Source of the DNA: Daldinia sp. FL1419
Lineage: Eukaryota; Ascomycota; Sordariomycetes; Xylariales; Hypoxylaceae
DNA: 64,000 nt
Reading direction: 5' to 3'
Assembly: GCA_025201765.1 (NCBI GenBank)
Contig: MU623357.1
Coordinates: 285,570-349,569 of the forward strand
Of this stretch, positions 12,221 to 25,423 are shown piece by piece (position 1 is the first letter of the stretch; the number at the start of each line of letters is the position of its first letter). Both the position numbers and the translations under genes were made by a program. The notes below the pieces were generated by a model. That model was not told the DNA's origin. It did not search any database and saw only the letters and a list, made by a program, of their open reading frames with translations.

Positions 12221-15200
12221 TGCACCGGCACCTCTCCGGTGAAGTCAAGGACAAGCAGCCTCGCTTAGGTATTAGACGATGCTGCTACCTTTTCGTACGA
12301 AGTCGTGTAACCGGGGACCTAGAGAAGCATACGACTTCGGTGAGGAAGTATTTACCCAGTGACGCCGTACAGGAACAAGACTCGGACAAAAATGACGAGA
12401 GAGGGTATCCGGGTCTGCAAGGCACGGGGCAGCGAGCTTATCATATTTTATGACGGGAAACTGTGGGAATAGATGGAGGATTTGACGGTGGTGTCTCCTC
12501 CACATAGTACACACTGGTACACACACCTGCAGAAGCGGCGCAGAACCGTTGAGCCCCTAGTAAGAGAAATCCCAGCCCGCCTAGTATAGAGGGTCCAGCG
12601 TACATGGTAATGTAGACCAGCCAAAAAAAACCCCCAGAAAATTGCTTCCCATCGTGGTTTAGACCTACTGTCGTTGAAAGGTACTTACTTACTAAGGGTA
12701 GTTACAGCATGGCATTAGTAGTACTTAACAACAGAGCAAGGGTAGCATCCATGCCCTGTCACCTCACCCCTGATTGGAGCCCATCTTCTGGAAGCTCGCG
12801 GTACAATACTGTACACAATTTGACCGTTCAATTTCATCTTCCGTGCGAACGGCCTGCCATAACGATACAGCTGGCATCGAGAGCACCATACCCTCGCGAA
12901 AGAGGTGAACAAGGAAAAAAAAACATTAGCAGCAGACATCATAGTATGTCCAACCCCATACGGACCTAATAAGATGGAGCCTCTTTTCTAAGAGTCACAG
13001 TTGACATAGATAGCCGAAGCACTGATGTCAACGGGATTCGGGACTGAGAATATTTGTAAGGTAAAAGTAGACTCTCCCCCGCTTCTAGGATACCATAGCA
13101 TGACTTCGCGCCTAAGCCAGGGTTGTAAATAGGTTAGGTTGTCTACCAAAGTACAAGCGTCCGTATTCCGAGGTCCCGTCGACTTGGACTTGACGTGCCA
13201 CACCAGAATCCGGTATCTCGTCTGTAGAATATCACATTATTGCCTTGGAGGGGGTGCAGCGACCTCGATGACGAGAGGATAACTACCTAGGTACCTAGTC
13301 TGCTAATACAAGTATGGAATTCTCGCAGCATGGGGAAAATGACTGGTAAGAATAGATACAAAATACGCAGAGTACGCTTTTGGGGGGGGGGGATCTGGGG
13401 TGGCAGGGGTCGGATGAAAGGGAACATGAAAATTTCCGCGGGAACAATGAACTACATGATGTATACCACTACCACCACCTATGGGAGAGGTAAAGAATAT
13501 GAATTAGGTACCTAACCTAACCAAAAGCATCTCCACCGCCGTCGAAACATATTCATACGACCATACAACTAACAGCACTATGTATCCGACATAGGAAATT
13601 ATGAAGAGCATTTCCAAAGATCATTACCACGATGCCTCCACATCTACCTACACATCTACGCATCTACGCTAGATACTAACCTAGTAATTCGACTACACCA
13701 GCACTAGTAGCCCTAATTAAGGAGATGGATACCTCTTACGTACTGTACCTAATAAGTCGGTTAGGAAGTATATCAAATATAGGTACATATGCCTAGGGCC
13801 AGGCTGCATAGGTAGGTATAAGCGCCCGTTTACAAGTTTGAAGACACGAGCGCGAGAAGCAACATGAAGCCGGCATCTACTAGAATTGCATATCCGTCCG
13901 TATTCACAAGGGCCTAGCTAATTTCCTAAGGGACACCTAGGTGCAAATATATTATGCGCTTTTGGTTATGAATGAATATAGTTACATAACTCGTCTTGGA
14001 CCCTTAACTTCTTCTAATAACTTCTTCTAACCGTAGTTGTTCCGTACCTGAGATAATACCTTGGTATAAAAAATCACGGCCAATTACCATTATTGTTACC
14101 ATTATTACCTAGGTAGTAACCTCAAGGAAATCCTTGCTAACCCCATCTTCAATCTGCCTGGTTGTCTATAACACATGGGCCATGTGGGATGCGCAGGATA
14201 CGTACAATACGTTCGTTATTAACTGACAACCGAAAAAAAAAAGAATAGAAAAAAACAACAACCCTCCCTTTTCGGTGGCCATCCTGATTTTGTAGTATTG
14301 CTTTAGATAACAACTATATCTCTATCCAAATATACCTCTATTTGTTGTCATTTATGTATAGTAAGCCCATTACCGTGTGTTAATATAGATGTATGTATGG
14401 TAATATAAGAAGATAATCAGGTTCACCCAACCCAGTTCAAGAAGGCATGAGTTCAAACACTTAATAGACGTCGATATTCCTAAGAGAGCACCTACACTTC
14501 ATACGTCTCATACATACTACACTATATTGTACTAACCTATGATACACCCAACTGGTTGGTGTATGGGTTTCAAATTCTTACACGGGCAGGCTAACCACCG
14601 AAATGATCATACATACCTCTTCATGCTATGCATAACCCACCATTGGACGGCGTTGCTGTGGTTAAACCACCTCTTCAGCTCGTCGATGCGCTAGCTTAAT
14701 AACCCACCTATGCACACGTGAAGAATGCTCCAAATCCTATATATCGATTCGACTAAGGGTCTTGGTTGTCATTTAGCGGCCTGAACCGATTTGCTTACGG
14801 CGTCTCGCTTGGGTCACGAGAGCTAGTTTGGCGCAGCTCTTCTACCACATCAATATAAAAGCGGATGACTATCTCTATTTACGAAGGTGGCTGACCTTCC
14901 TTTCTGGACTCCTGTTCTGTTCTTTTACAGCCGACCAAGGAGGTACTGTACCTCCTCGTCGCTCCGCTAGCGTAGGAGAAACAAGACGATCCATTCTCGC
15001 TACCAGGCAATGCTTTCACCCTCTACATACTATATAGTACACACAGACAACTACAAGGCTGACCGAGAAACCATTCAGGGTTTGCCTCTTTGGGCTTGTA
15101 CGGGACGAATTCATCTAAACTGTGGACCGGTCCCTTCAGGCAGACTGCGGATTACTACAGCGGACGCGAAGATCTAGCAATATTCTGGAAGACTCGTGAA

Positions 15201-18187
15201 ATGAGCCCGGTTTTTTTCCCAGGTCACCCAGATTTATCAAACCGAAACTTATCATCCATGGTGTTTGGATACCCAAGCGCTTGCCTACCTACCCCACAAC
15301 ATCTCGACTCGTCCAGCTACCTACCTAGGTTATCCCCTCTTAATACTTTACCAAGCCTTTAGTATGTGGGAGGAATAATAATAATTGTCAGGCGAGTGCC
15401 TCGTCGGCTGTTGGCATTAAGAGTAACTTGCATGATCATGTCCGTTCAACGGGCCGAATACTAAGTGATAGTGCTGAATGTGCTGAAAACGCGGGCGGCC
15501 TTGCGCCAACCGCACGCCGCGTAGAAAGATATCCTGACACTTAATCTTTACTTATAAGCTCGGACCGGGCTTAGCATCGTCCTAAATCGTATGTATGTAG
15601 ATCATTTCTGCGGGGGAAGGATTTCTCAAACACAGACGGCTTCTCCCGCGGGCTGAAAAGACGGGCGGTGGGGAGAAATGTAAGCTTGAAAATTAAAATT
15701 GCTAGCTTTAATATTGTTAATAGTTAATGTTAATAATAATATGATGTGGTTTCATCCTTCCCGGCACTTATCCTCTTTCTTCCAAGGCTCAAGGCCTCTT
15801 GTGAACTTCCAGAAGGGCTGACGTCCTGAGGGCCTAACGCTCAGGAAGCCGTACGTAATAATTGGCAATTGGTATTAAATAAATAACCTCGGACTTCGCC
15901 AGAGTAACGTTTAGGTATCACCTAACCTAGCAATTAAGTAGGTAGGTACCTTAGTAGGTAGCCATATAAGATAAAATTGTATTAAAACTAACGGCCTACT
16001 TCATTCATAACAATCGATCAAATTACCAAAGCCCGAGATCTAGTCACAAGGCTAGAATAGACCAGCTTCGACGAACGATGAATTTAATAAGACGCCGTCC
16101 GTTTGAAGCTCCGCTATTACTCTCGTGGCCTAAGCCCGCGGGTAGCCAGAGTTACTATGCTTGTATGTATATCTGTACATTACTTTTACTTTCTCATATC
16201 GTCTTATATTCAAATGTCGACGCCAAGATACGCCCTAATCTAGCGGAGTGGAATTTTGGTTGCACTCATATCGTTGCCGGCCTATGGCGAGATTTCATTT
16301 ACGAACTACCCCAAATACTCACGAAACTACAATACTCTTCATCATCGTGGGTTTACTAAATAAGCCTAACCGGTCGGAGTTGCTCCGTACCAGGTACCGT
16401 CAGAAGAGATAAGCATATCTTCTTCAACGCGAGGAAATGATTGAATTATTCTACAATGTTGCCATGGCACCTTGAAAGGGCTACCTACCTACCTACCTAC
16501 CTACCTACCTACCTACATCGGTGTACCAAAAGCATTCTTTGAAGATCGACTGGTATGATCTTCTGTGCATCTGCTAGGCGCGCTCAGACTCTCGCTAGCC
16601 CATGCCTGCCTTGCTGTTCCCCAGATCCCACAGGGCAACTTTACATTGGAGGCGGTATTTCTTCAAACATGGAGTACCTACAGATTAGACCCTCCTCCCA
16701 TAGTCAACTTACCTATGAGGCTACGTACCACGAGTACGGTTCCCTCGGCTCGACCAACCAGCGTCGCGAACGAATTCCTGCGTCGCTGGCGCGAAGAAAA
16801 AGAGGAACGATCGTGACAGTTGCCGCACCCCGACATCTGCACAGAAGGCGGGCAAGAAATTTTATGAAAAGACCGTGCGCCTTGGGGGGAGACTACTAAA
16901 CGAGTGTAACGTCGGTATCATGCTTGACGTCCAACAAAATTCTCCTCCGGAAAACACACGATCGAAGTCTAGACGGAGAGTCTAGCCAGGTGAACCATCG
17001 AGACCTTTTACTCACCTGACCCGAAATGGTATTCCGCACACCAACCGTACCTAGTAATCTCCTTCTGCTATTTGCGATACTGCCCTGTCAAATTACTGCC
17101 TTGTCAAATTGGCTACGTAGCACCGGCTGCCGCTATGGACCTACATATCTCGCTTCTTGGTACTAGTATCTGTCAAGCACCGCCGCAGTCTGCCATCCTA
17201 ATGTGTGACCAGGTCGCTAGTCGGGCGCGAACCAAGCTGTAAGTCATCGAGGATGCACGTATACCATGTTAATCTAATAAGCGGTTCCGAGTTTTCCTGG
17301 TTCTTCTATCAAGAGAATAATTTACTCCGTGTTAGCGTATGCTACGTAATTATAACCCTGAGAGCCCTGATGTATACGTCTATTCGAACAATCTGTCATA
17401 CCTTTTTCCTTTCTTGTCGATCTCCCGTATCCTTACTCCAAAACGGGTTGCCAAGCATCCCCGTCATCGTCGTCTTCCCGCCCTAAAGAAACATCCGGCA
17501 AAGTCGACGACGTGACTTACGAGTCCGCGTCAACAACTTCGCCCCTGATCAACAATTTCCCATATATGGTACGTATAATAAGTCTTTCTACCGAATAGAG
17601 CGTCTGCCCTGGCTTTAGCTCCGGGGTGGTCCTTTTCCGCAGCATCTTACCCCATTCCCAGCTGGACCAACCATGCATCCCGGAACGCATGTTCTTGGGG
17701 TTACTATTTTGGTCCCCAGAAGCAATCTCACCGGTGGCAACCTCATATATTGATTGACCTACGTACACCTAACCTCTCCCCATCCTAGCTTACCAAACTT
17801 CAAAAAGCTTACTTACGTGTCTATATTAAAGAAACCACCCCCGCGCCTTTCTATTCGCTCCTCTCAATTTATTTTGTATGAGCTACTGAGAACCCCGCAG
17901 GAGCCCACACCATCTGCTCAAGGTCCCCTTAAACTCGTGAATGAGGCTCTAGAAAGGATTCGAAGCGCTTCAGCTAGACTATTATTCAATATGGTGGCCA
18001 CATGACTTGGGATTTATAATTGACCCGCTTTCCCTCGGATATTGCTATTATTTGTATCACTCTATATTGGCCCCCCAATCTTGCCACGCGGGATCGGTAT
18101 ACGAAAAGAGTCATTTTCTATAAGTCGTACGAGATCTATACGTCTACTCCGTCCGATTATAGGACCTGGACTCTTTCCGTGACGCTT
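12221..18187. other. Six-kilobase segment without a recognisable gene
   Basis: I read both strands and found only short frames without domain signatures. The segment contains the (CTAC)9 microsatellite at 16481-16516, several TACCTAGGTACCTA motifs (e.g. 13284-13299, 15937-15960), a G run near 13381 and AT-rich patches (14230-14420, 15690-15740). A reverse-strand frame at 17517-17768 ends in a GTAAGT-like sequence but matches nothing I know. Lineage-specific or non-coding transcripts cannot be excluded. Confidence 0.45.
16481..16516. repeat. (CTAC)9 microsatellite
   Basis: Nine perfect tandem copies of CTAC, equivalent to GTAG on the other strand. The unit is half of the TAGGTAC-type palindrome found throughout the spacers, which suggests slippage expansion of that motif. 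Confidence 0.95.
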
Positions 18188-19771
18188 CTAGATTGTATGG
18201 TAATCCTCACGGAAGATGGCCGCGGTCACCTCGCCTTCAATATCCGCGTACGCAATGTAATCTCTGAACAACCCTGTCTTGACATCACGATCGAGGACAA
18301 CGACCCGGCCGTCCTCCTGTAATGCTACGGCGACCAAATTACCATCCGCGTTGATCGAAAAGTGCCGGGGTACCCTGCCCCCGGCTGCGAACTCTTGTAC
18401 CTTCGTCAACTCACCGGTTGCGCGATCAATTGAATACTAGAATTTCTAAGTCAGCGACATTCAATGTAGGGATATAGCCTCAAGTCTCGCGAATCAAGAG
18501 GCACTTAGCAAGCCTCGAGGAAACATATCTCCTAAAAGGGGGGAAAGACTAGGAAATTGTCAAGATACTTACGGTTATGAGCGGGTCTGAAGGGATTTCA
18601 GTGCTATTACTAGGATCGAAGTTCGTGATATTAAACGAATACTCCCAGCGAGATGATACAATCAAAAAGTTCCCATCAGGCTTTAATATCGTGTTAGCAC
18701 TATGTCAAGTCACGATCGTAGCTTTCAGCGCCGAGAGCCCGGATATTACACTTACCGATACGAGTATCTCGGCTGCGCCCGTCTTTTCTGGTAACGTCCT
18801 CTCTTCGCCGTGCGTAGGAATGAAGAATAGTTCTTCAAAGCTAAGAGTCTTGTTGTCGTTATATATGACTTCATACCCCGTGATCGCGTTACCAAGTTCA
18901 GAAACCAGGTAAAAGTACGTCTTATCTGACGCTACCGTGAATGCGCCGTGCCTTGGCCCAGACCCGGGCCGTACGGTCAGAGGGGTGGTAGGCGTCAAAC
19001 CGAGGGTACTAGCGTCGGCTTGGTAGATACGGACGATGTCGGCACCTAGATCTGGCACCAGGACGTACGACGCGGTAGGGTCTAGGATCGCTTCGTGTGG
19101 ATGAGGCGCCTCCTGTCGTTCGGGGTTGGGACCCGGCCCCTCGAGCGTATAGGTCTCATTGTGCACCAAAGTAAGATTACCCTCGGCATCGAAGCCGACG
19201 ACACTGACGCTAGAGCCAGAACTAGACAGAATTGGTCAGAGATAATGCGAAGATTTTGGTTTAGATAATGCTCGTGATTTGATATTCCAAAGAGAGCCAA
19301 GAAAAAAGGAGTGGACCGCGAACCACCGAGCAAGTTCGCCGCATGCGGAGAAGCTGAGTGAATATTGGCTTACTAGTGTGCTATGGCAAGGCCGCTTCCG
19401 CCAACACCGAACTCAGCGATGCTAACTGGCCCTTGGATCACATCAAGCTTATCCAGTGTGGTCAACGTTCCGTCATCGTCAGTGTAAAAAGTGGTCACGC
19501 CTCCATATGGACCGTTGAAACCCTCATCCAGACAGAAGAGGAAGTTTTTGGAATAGTCGAGTGAGAGCCACGACGGATTCGGCCCACAGCCCGTCGAGTT
19601 GGAGATACTCTCAAGGGTAGTAGCAGCACCGGTGGCGGAGCCGTCGTCGGGCAGGGTTAGACGTAAAGTCGTGACGGTACCAGCATAAGAGGACACATAA
19701 AGGAGGGTGGCGTGTGCCTGACCAGCTAATCCTAGGGACAGCAGCCCTGCGGGGAAGACGCCTTTCCACAT
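18188..19771 (-). CDS. Secreted lactonase-fold (6-phosphogluconolactonase-like) protein
   Basis: Four exons on the reverse strand: 19771-19374, 19221-18756, 18680-18573 and 18436-18188, giving 406 residues. The start at 19771 was preferred over an in-frame upstream ATG (19918) because it gives a clean signal peptide: MWKGVFPAGLLSLGLAGQ, then an Ala-His-Ala cleavage region. The mature part has repeated blade-like segments typical of the seven-bladed beta-propeller lactonase family. Examples are GPNPSWLSLDYSKNFLFC, PHPHEAILDPTASYVLVPDLG, SGPRHGAF, ILVSPDGNFLIVSSRW and PRHFSINADGNLVAVALQ. All three introns are GT-AG with matching frame; the third exon follows a TGCTAAC branch and a TTAAAG acceptor. 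Family members include 6-phosphogluconolactonase and carboxy-cis,cis-muconate cyclase. A secreted copy is unlikely to serve the pentose phosphate pathway, so its substrate is unknown. Confidence 0.85.
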
Positions 19772-22700
19772 GGTTGGATACTTGGACTCGTCGATCGACT
19801 GACTGGACCGAATCAACTGATGGGTGAGGATGAAGAAGGCAAACAAAAAAGGCATGCCAACGGTGGCTATTAAGCCAACGCCACGGGCTCTCGCAATCTG
19901 CCCACCGTTTGTCATCATGGCTGGTATCCTCTTCTTCTTCGGAGGTATACCTCAGATCTATTGACCTCAAGTGGTAATCGCCCATCGTCAATATCCTTGC
20001 TTCCTTGCTAAGTTGGGTTTATCCGGAGGGACCCTGCGGTCTACCCTGGTCCGGTACTGCATGAAATCCGGAAAAAATGGCCAGCCGGCCGAGACTATTA
20101 TGTAGGTAGGTATGTATTATTTATGTAAAATACATAGACGCAAGGGCCAAGCCATTGGTGTACGATAGCATTGAGTATTTGAGTATAGTCGGTCCCTCTT
20201 GTTATGGTCCTTTGGTTGTAGGATGACAACTCTTTTAGTCCGCTGCAGGGGTATGGGACGAGAAATTGGAGGAGGCCTGTGAAAACAGCATAGCGAGCCT
20301 TCCTTTCATGTCCAAGTCCAATGAAATAAACTTGAAGAAGTTGGAGTAAGAATCTAGGCTGGCGACACACGGGAGATGGCGTTACAATGCGGAGGAAAAA
20401 GGGTGGGGAAAAGACGGGACGGTTTGTTAGTGAGATGAACTGGACTTTGAAGCTTTCCGGTAGACAGACAGGGGTAAGGCTTTTTCACACCAGGGTCGAT
20501 CAAGGGCGTCCCCCATTAATGTCTACCTATGTATCATGCTCCCTCGTCTCAACTTTTACGTCTCTCCGGGGCAAATGTGGAGGATCAACGCGACGATTTA
20601 ACACAGTCGACTATGGCTAATATATATAGACACCTAAGTATAACGGTCCCATCGTTGGCGGACAGAAGCATCCTATCCCTCTTGCAACAAGTAAATTATC
20701 GCACAGGAAATATTATATTATTACGCTCGGAGTAGAGAGGGACCAGTAGCTTAGGAGGGTGTCATCGCCCTGAAAGTCAATTAATCGTGTCACATCGCTA
20801 AGTCCCGACCGCGGAGATCACTTGAGCTGTTCGAATGCGACCCTATACTTCAAATCAGGTTGTGTCCAGCTTGCTAGGTTGAACCAGCGCTCGTACCCTG
20901 TTAGGTATCCCGCAATTGGATGTTCAAAGTCATCTTCTCAGGTAGCTTTGCTATGCCGTCTCAAGCGTGTCCAAATCGAATATGCTACCACTCTACACAC
21001 TACCCCTGCGTTGCTCTCGAAAATGCTCATAGTGAGAAGCTACTGCAAGAAAAACAACGTAGTCACAACTGTAACCTCGAGTGTAGCATTAAGACACGGG
21101 AATAGTGCTTGCTGTTTTTCAATGCCCCAACCTGGAAATCTAAGGACAAGAAAGGCTACTCTCACGACATAATAGGATATAAATCCTTTACTACTTGCAG
21201 GTATGGGTACTAAAAGACCAATCAACCGAAGCGTGTCACTCACCCTGTCTATGCTAGATTTATTATATTCTCCGTAATGCTTTAGTGTCTTAGCCGTATC
21301 CACTGCCAACTCGTCTTGATGGCTTAATCGATCCGGTCTCCGAAATTTCTACCGCTTAGGTGCTACTCTCGTTCACTTGGGACGCTAGCTTTGGAAGCTC
21401 GGCCGACAACATGAATAGCGATGCTAGTATAAGAAAAAGAAAAGTCTTGGCTTTCATATGATTAACTACTATGGAGATGGCTAGTCCACAGGTATGATCA
21501 TATCCAAACTAAGTTATATATTTCCGCCAGAAAGTTACAGCTATACCAGGAAAGTTGTAACTATTATGCACACCGAGAGGAAAAATCGTTACTACCACTA
21601 TTTACTCTATCTATTAAACCTAACAAGGCGGTAGAAGATCTAAATACATTGCCAAGAAACAGCCCACATGGCTGGTAACCATTCTCGGTGTAAATCTCCT
21701 TGGACTGTCGCATAACCCAATGTCACCGCGTAATATTTACGTTTCAGCAACATGCTTACCTCTTATATGCAGCTGTAAAAACCACCTCCCATGTTGAACT
21801 CTTATCGAGAACGACTATAACGCCTAACGTGCGGGATGCCGTTTAGGCCGATGTATGAACGAATACCACCGACGCGGAACCTGCAATATATCAATTCCTA
21901 AACGAGAGGGATTTGACAGTGTCACCTCGCCTCGTGGCCAAAAGAAGCAAGATAAAAGAAAAGGGGGCCATACACGCTTAAAAGAGCCTCACCCGGAATG
22001 CTTTGCTCCCAGTGCTAACAGCTTAATCTCGCATCGTCTTGAATTTAGGTAGTCATGAAGTTGAATAATACTATCTATTCTCTGAATGTTCATCCACGGA
22101 TCTATAATGTATAGCTTAGGATATAACTAGAGTTGACAATAAAGGCCGTAGCTTCATGCCTAGTGCGCTAACATGACAAAGGCGAGCATCTCCAAATGCC
22201 CTTCCAGGAAAACCATAGCAATGGTTTATTTGATATCAAAGGACCCGCCGTTATATTACAAGCGCTGGTTGGCATGAAATGATAATAGCATGACATGAAA
22301 GATGCTAATTAGCTCCCATTGAGCCTAACCTTTGCTGTTCCACGTTATTCGGGTCTACATAGGAGCCAGTTCATAGCCAACACCCTGGATACCTGTTATG
22401 CGGTAGATTCCTGAAGAATGATAGCCGAACGTAGACACGCGGTGTATCTACTGACCACCGTACTGTTCTCGCCTTCGTTGAACGTCTCCTTTGAACCCCT
22501 GTTGACCATTATCAACCGGTGCATCCCCTTTAGCAGTCCAACATTCTCTGCTTCGGTGCCCTTCAGCATTATATGGAAATGCGCATATAATTCTTGCTCA
22601 TAAGAGGGGACTTTATCTTATCACACCTCCTTTCTCTTGAGAATGAGGCCATCTCCTATTCGATTTAGCGTAGTCTGTTTCCTCAACATGACGCTATCTT

Positions 22701-22832
22701 TTTGTCCCGCATTTCGTATATTAATAATGGCGGCTCCGAGCTGGATAGTCGAGTACCTAGATTAGGAAAACGTGATAAACAGGTATATGGCAATTTAAAA
22801 TCTTCATGGGGTGAGGAGTTTTGGCCTTTGCT
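19772..22832. other. Intergenic region between lactonase and CLP1 genes
   Basis: About 3 kb on the 5' side of the lactonase gene and the 3' side of CLP1. I find no domain-bearing frame or RNA gene. A minor patch near 20098-20110 repeats the TAGGTAGG motif. Confidence 0.45.
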
Positions 22833-24338
22833 CTAACCCAACAAGCTGACCATTGGTTCGGGCCAACTGCCCCAGAGAAGCGGCCTGTCTCCCAAGCGAG
22901 CACTGACAGGAGCTAAAACCTTCAGTTTTCGTCGCTTCTCGTCGACCTCAGCCACATACACGTAGCCCATGACGTTAGAATCGCGGATCGTGTCCGCCGA
23001 GTCGTGGACTGATGCGTAAACAACCGACAGGACACAATTTTGCATCATAAGTGATGGCTCGACTTTCTCGAGCATAGAGTCGTTGTATATTTCGTCATCT
23101 AATGCGGGCGAGGCGGAAGCTGCTTCTCTCTTAGTATGACTAGCCCCACGGTGAGTTATGCAAAACAAATCCGTACCTTGGTTAACTTTCCAGATCGACA
23201 AGGCTGAGAAATCAACTTGTTGCGTGAAGGGACTCAGTGTAGTACTCGTATCACCAAAGAAATACTCCTTGATGGCTGCTTCGTGAACCTGTTGTAGAAA
23301 TCCGGCGTCCCTTTCCACAACGCCACCGGACTTGTCGAGGCTAACAATGGTGATTGGTTCATCTAAGCTGGTTTTTTGCCCAGCAAACTTCTTTTGAATC
23401 TCGCTGCCAATACGTTCTGAGCCTATCACAAGTACAATATTGACAGAAAACTCAGCAATTATATGTGATATATGGTCATAGCCTCCCTTGGAAACATTGA
23501 CCCCGCCGGTGTCAATTAACAGTCCTGCTGTCTTTACATCGGCATCTTCTGCAAGTCGTGAGGTCACTGTTACGGCTAGTCTAGTCAACAACTTCTTATA
23601 AAGCCGCATGTTTTCCTCTGGCTGCCCTAACCCGTAATTGTACACCAGTGGCAGCTTGACTGGTACAGCGCTTGGCCCGCTACTAGGTGTATTCCCCCAG
23701 TCCGTAGTAATATCAATGATGGTCGCGAATACAGCCGCGCTCAGTGACCCCGGCAGAGCAAGCATACCCTCGCGACAATCCGTATTTACTACAAGAGGCT
23801 GGCGACCCATGCGCGTTGCCCATCCCGTAAGCATCTTCACTAAACTTGTTTTACCTGCATTCGGCGGCCCTACGACAAGAACGCGTGGGCCCATTTGACC
23901 TGTCTTCTCTGCAACCGTACGAAGTGCCTCAAGTTTGAAGTGTAGGTTCAGGTAGCTAACCATGGGGGTCTCGTCTGCTGTAGGCTCCGAAGTATAGGCA
24001 TCGTAGTTGCCGGAAGGGGAGGATATTTCAAGCGTACATCCATGCCAGGTATTTATTTTTGACTTCGTCGCGGTGAAGGTGTAGGGTGTATTCGGGGCTA
24101 GTTCGGTACCGTCTTTCTCCGCGTTACCGGAAATTAACTTTATGTCCAGAGTTGAGCCGTGGGGAACCTCGAAGCGATATTCCCAGAAGGGTTCGAGAAT
24201 TTCAGTTGTGGTCGGTGTTGTAGCGGAGGAAGATGCCATAGCCGGGGCCGCCTATTGAATGTTAGCTGATGGTTCGGGAAGGCTTGAGTTGGAGTGAATT
24301 ACGGCCGACGGTATCTCTCCTAGTCCTGGTATCGACAT
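22833..24338 (-). CDS. CLP1: mRNA cleavage and polyadenylation factor CLP1
   Basis: Two exons on the reverse strand: 24338-24303 (12 codons, MSIPGLGEIPSA) and 24251-22833, giving 484 residues. The small first exon was added because MSIPGLG is the usual start of fungal Clp1 and the 51-nt intron (GTAATT donor, AGCTAAC branch, CAATAG acceptor) joins in frame. Domains: an N-terminal beta domain (EPFWEYRFEVPHGSTL), a central P-loop NTPase (VVGPPNAGKTS, residues about 140-148), the LVVNTDCREGMLALPGSLSAA region and a C-terminal domain. In yeast, Clp1 is a subunit of cleavage factor IA, binds Pcf11 and keeps ATP bound without strong kinase activity. The nuclear role here is inferred from that family. 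The gene lies in the same orientation as the kinase gene upstream of it. Confidence 0.93.
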
Positions 24339-25423
24339 GCTTTCGAAGTTGGCCTCTAGAAGATAGAGGTTGTTTAGGTACCTCCCTAAGATATGGGAGA
24401 AGGGTTGATATTAGAGAGAGGCAGTGTAGGATGTATGTAGAAAGCAAAGAGTTTAATGTGGAGGGTTCCATGCGAGCGCTGCAAGCACTGCAAAGAAACA
24501 ACAACCAAAGTTCAAAGCTACCTAATGTACTAACTTACCTTCGTACCAAACTTTAAATATAGTGGGTCCTTCCAACTCGACCTTCCTTGCAGACTTCCAT
24601 AGAGGGGCATCTGCACGATACTTACCTCCTTATGCAGGTACTTCACAGACAGGTTGAACGTGGGGTAAGTAGGCCATTAATCAGGCCAATAAATCAACAA
24701 TATCGGAGCCCTCTCGTTTTCTATCTAACTGGTTAGTTATTTGTTGACTTCTTAATATTTTAAATAGAAGAGGCAAATGGACTTTACAATATACTTATAA
24801 ACATATATAAAGGTGTAGTTATGTATGTATATACTTAAGTAATTACCTAATACCTACTTAGATTAAGCACCTGGGTAATGGTTCTCTGAAGACAAACTAA
24901 CTAATTCAAATATTCTTTTATATAAATATAGTTATGATATTATATACTCAATAATACACTATCATTATCCAATAAGAATTAGTTCAAATCCCTTTATTAT
25001 AAAATGTAGCAGATTCATTCTAGTACTATATTTTTAACTATTTTTTTCTTCTTTATTCTGATTTGATAAAATTCATTACCACCTTTTTGACGCCTTTATG
25101 AAGATGAAGTGTATACTTTTAGCATAGTTCCATCTTCCCGTTCCCCAAATATAGTGAAAAAGGCAAGGCCTAACCCAACGTAATTTAACAAGACATGAAC
25201 TTCGTCGCAAGTCGTAAATGAGCCCTGAATAGGCATACTCTATGAACCTAAAACTAAAGTATTGCAATGGGTATCTTCAAGCAACTCCAGACGATGCCCA
25301 TTAATGACGCCATGCGAGCTCTTTGCGATTGGTTCGTTTGCCCTTATAATACAGAAATAACGATTCCGGGTCATCTATACGATACTCCCTATCCTCTCTT
25401 CAAGGCTACAGCCCATCTGAGTG
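24339..25423. other. AT-rich intergenic region
   Basis: About 1.1 kb between CLP1 (its promoter side) and the end of the inositol kinase gene. The central part (24700-25070) is strongly AT-rich without clear repeats or inverted termini. No gene is seen. Confidence 0.5.

Noticed and set aside
13548..13570. Possible 5S rRNA start (CATACGACCATA)
   Set aside because: Only about 12 bases match the 5' end. The rest of the expected 5S sequence, including its internal control region, is absent.
16555..16899. Overlapping forward frames of 114 and 83 codons
   Set aside because: Low-complexity, basic translation with no family features. Two frames open at once suggests base-composition chance.
17517..17768. 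Reverse-strand 83-codon frame ending at a GTAAGT-like sequence
   Set aside because: No recognisable domain, and no partner exon found nearby.
24700..25070. AT-rich block as another transposon-like element
   Set aside because: No inverted termini or target duplication could be found by eye.
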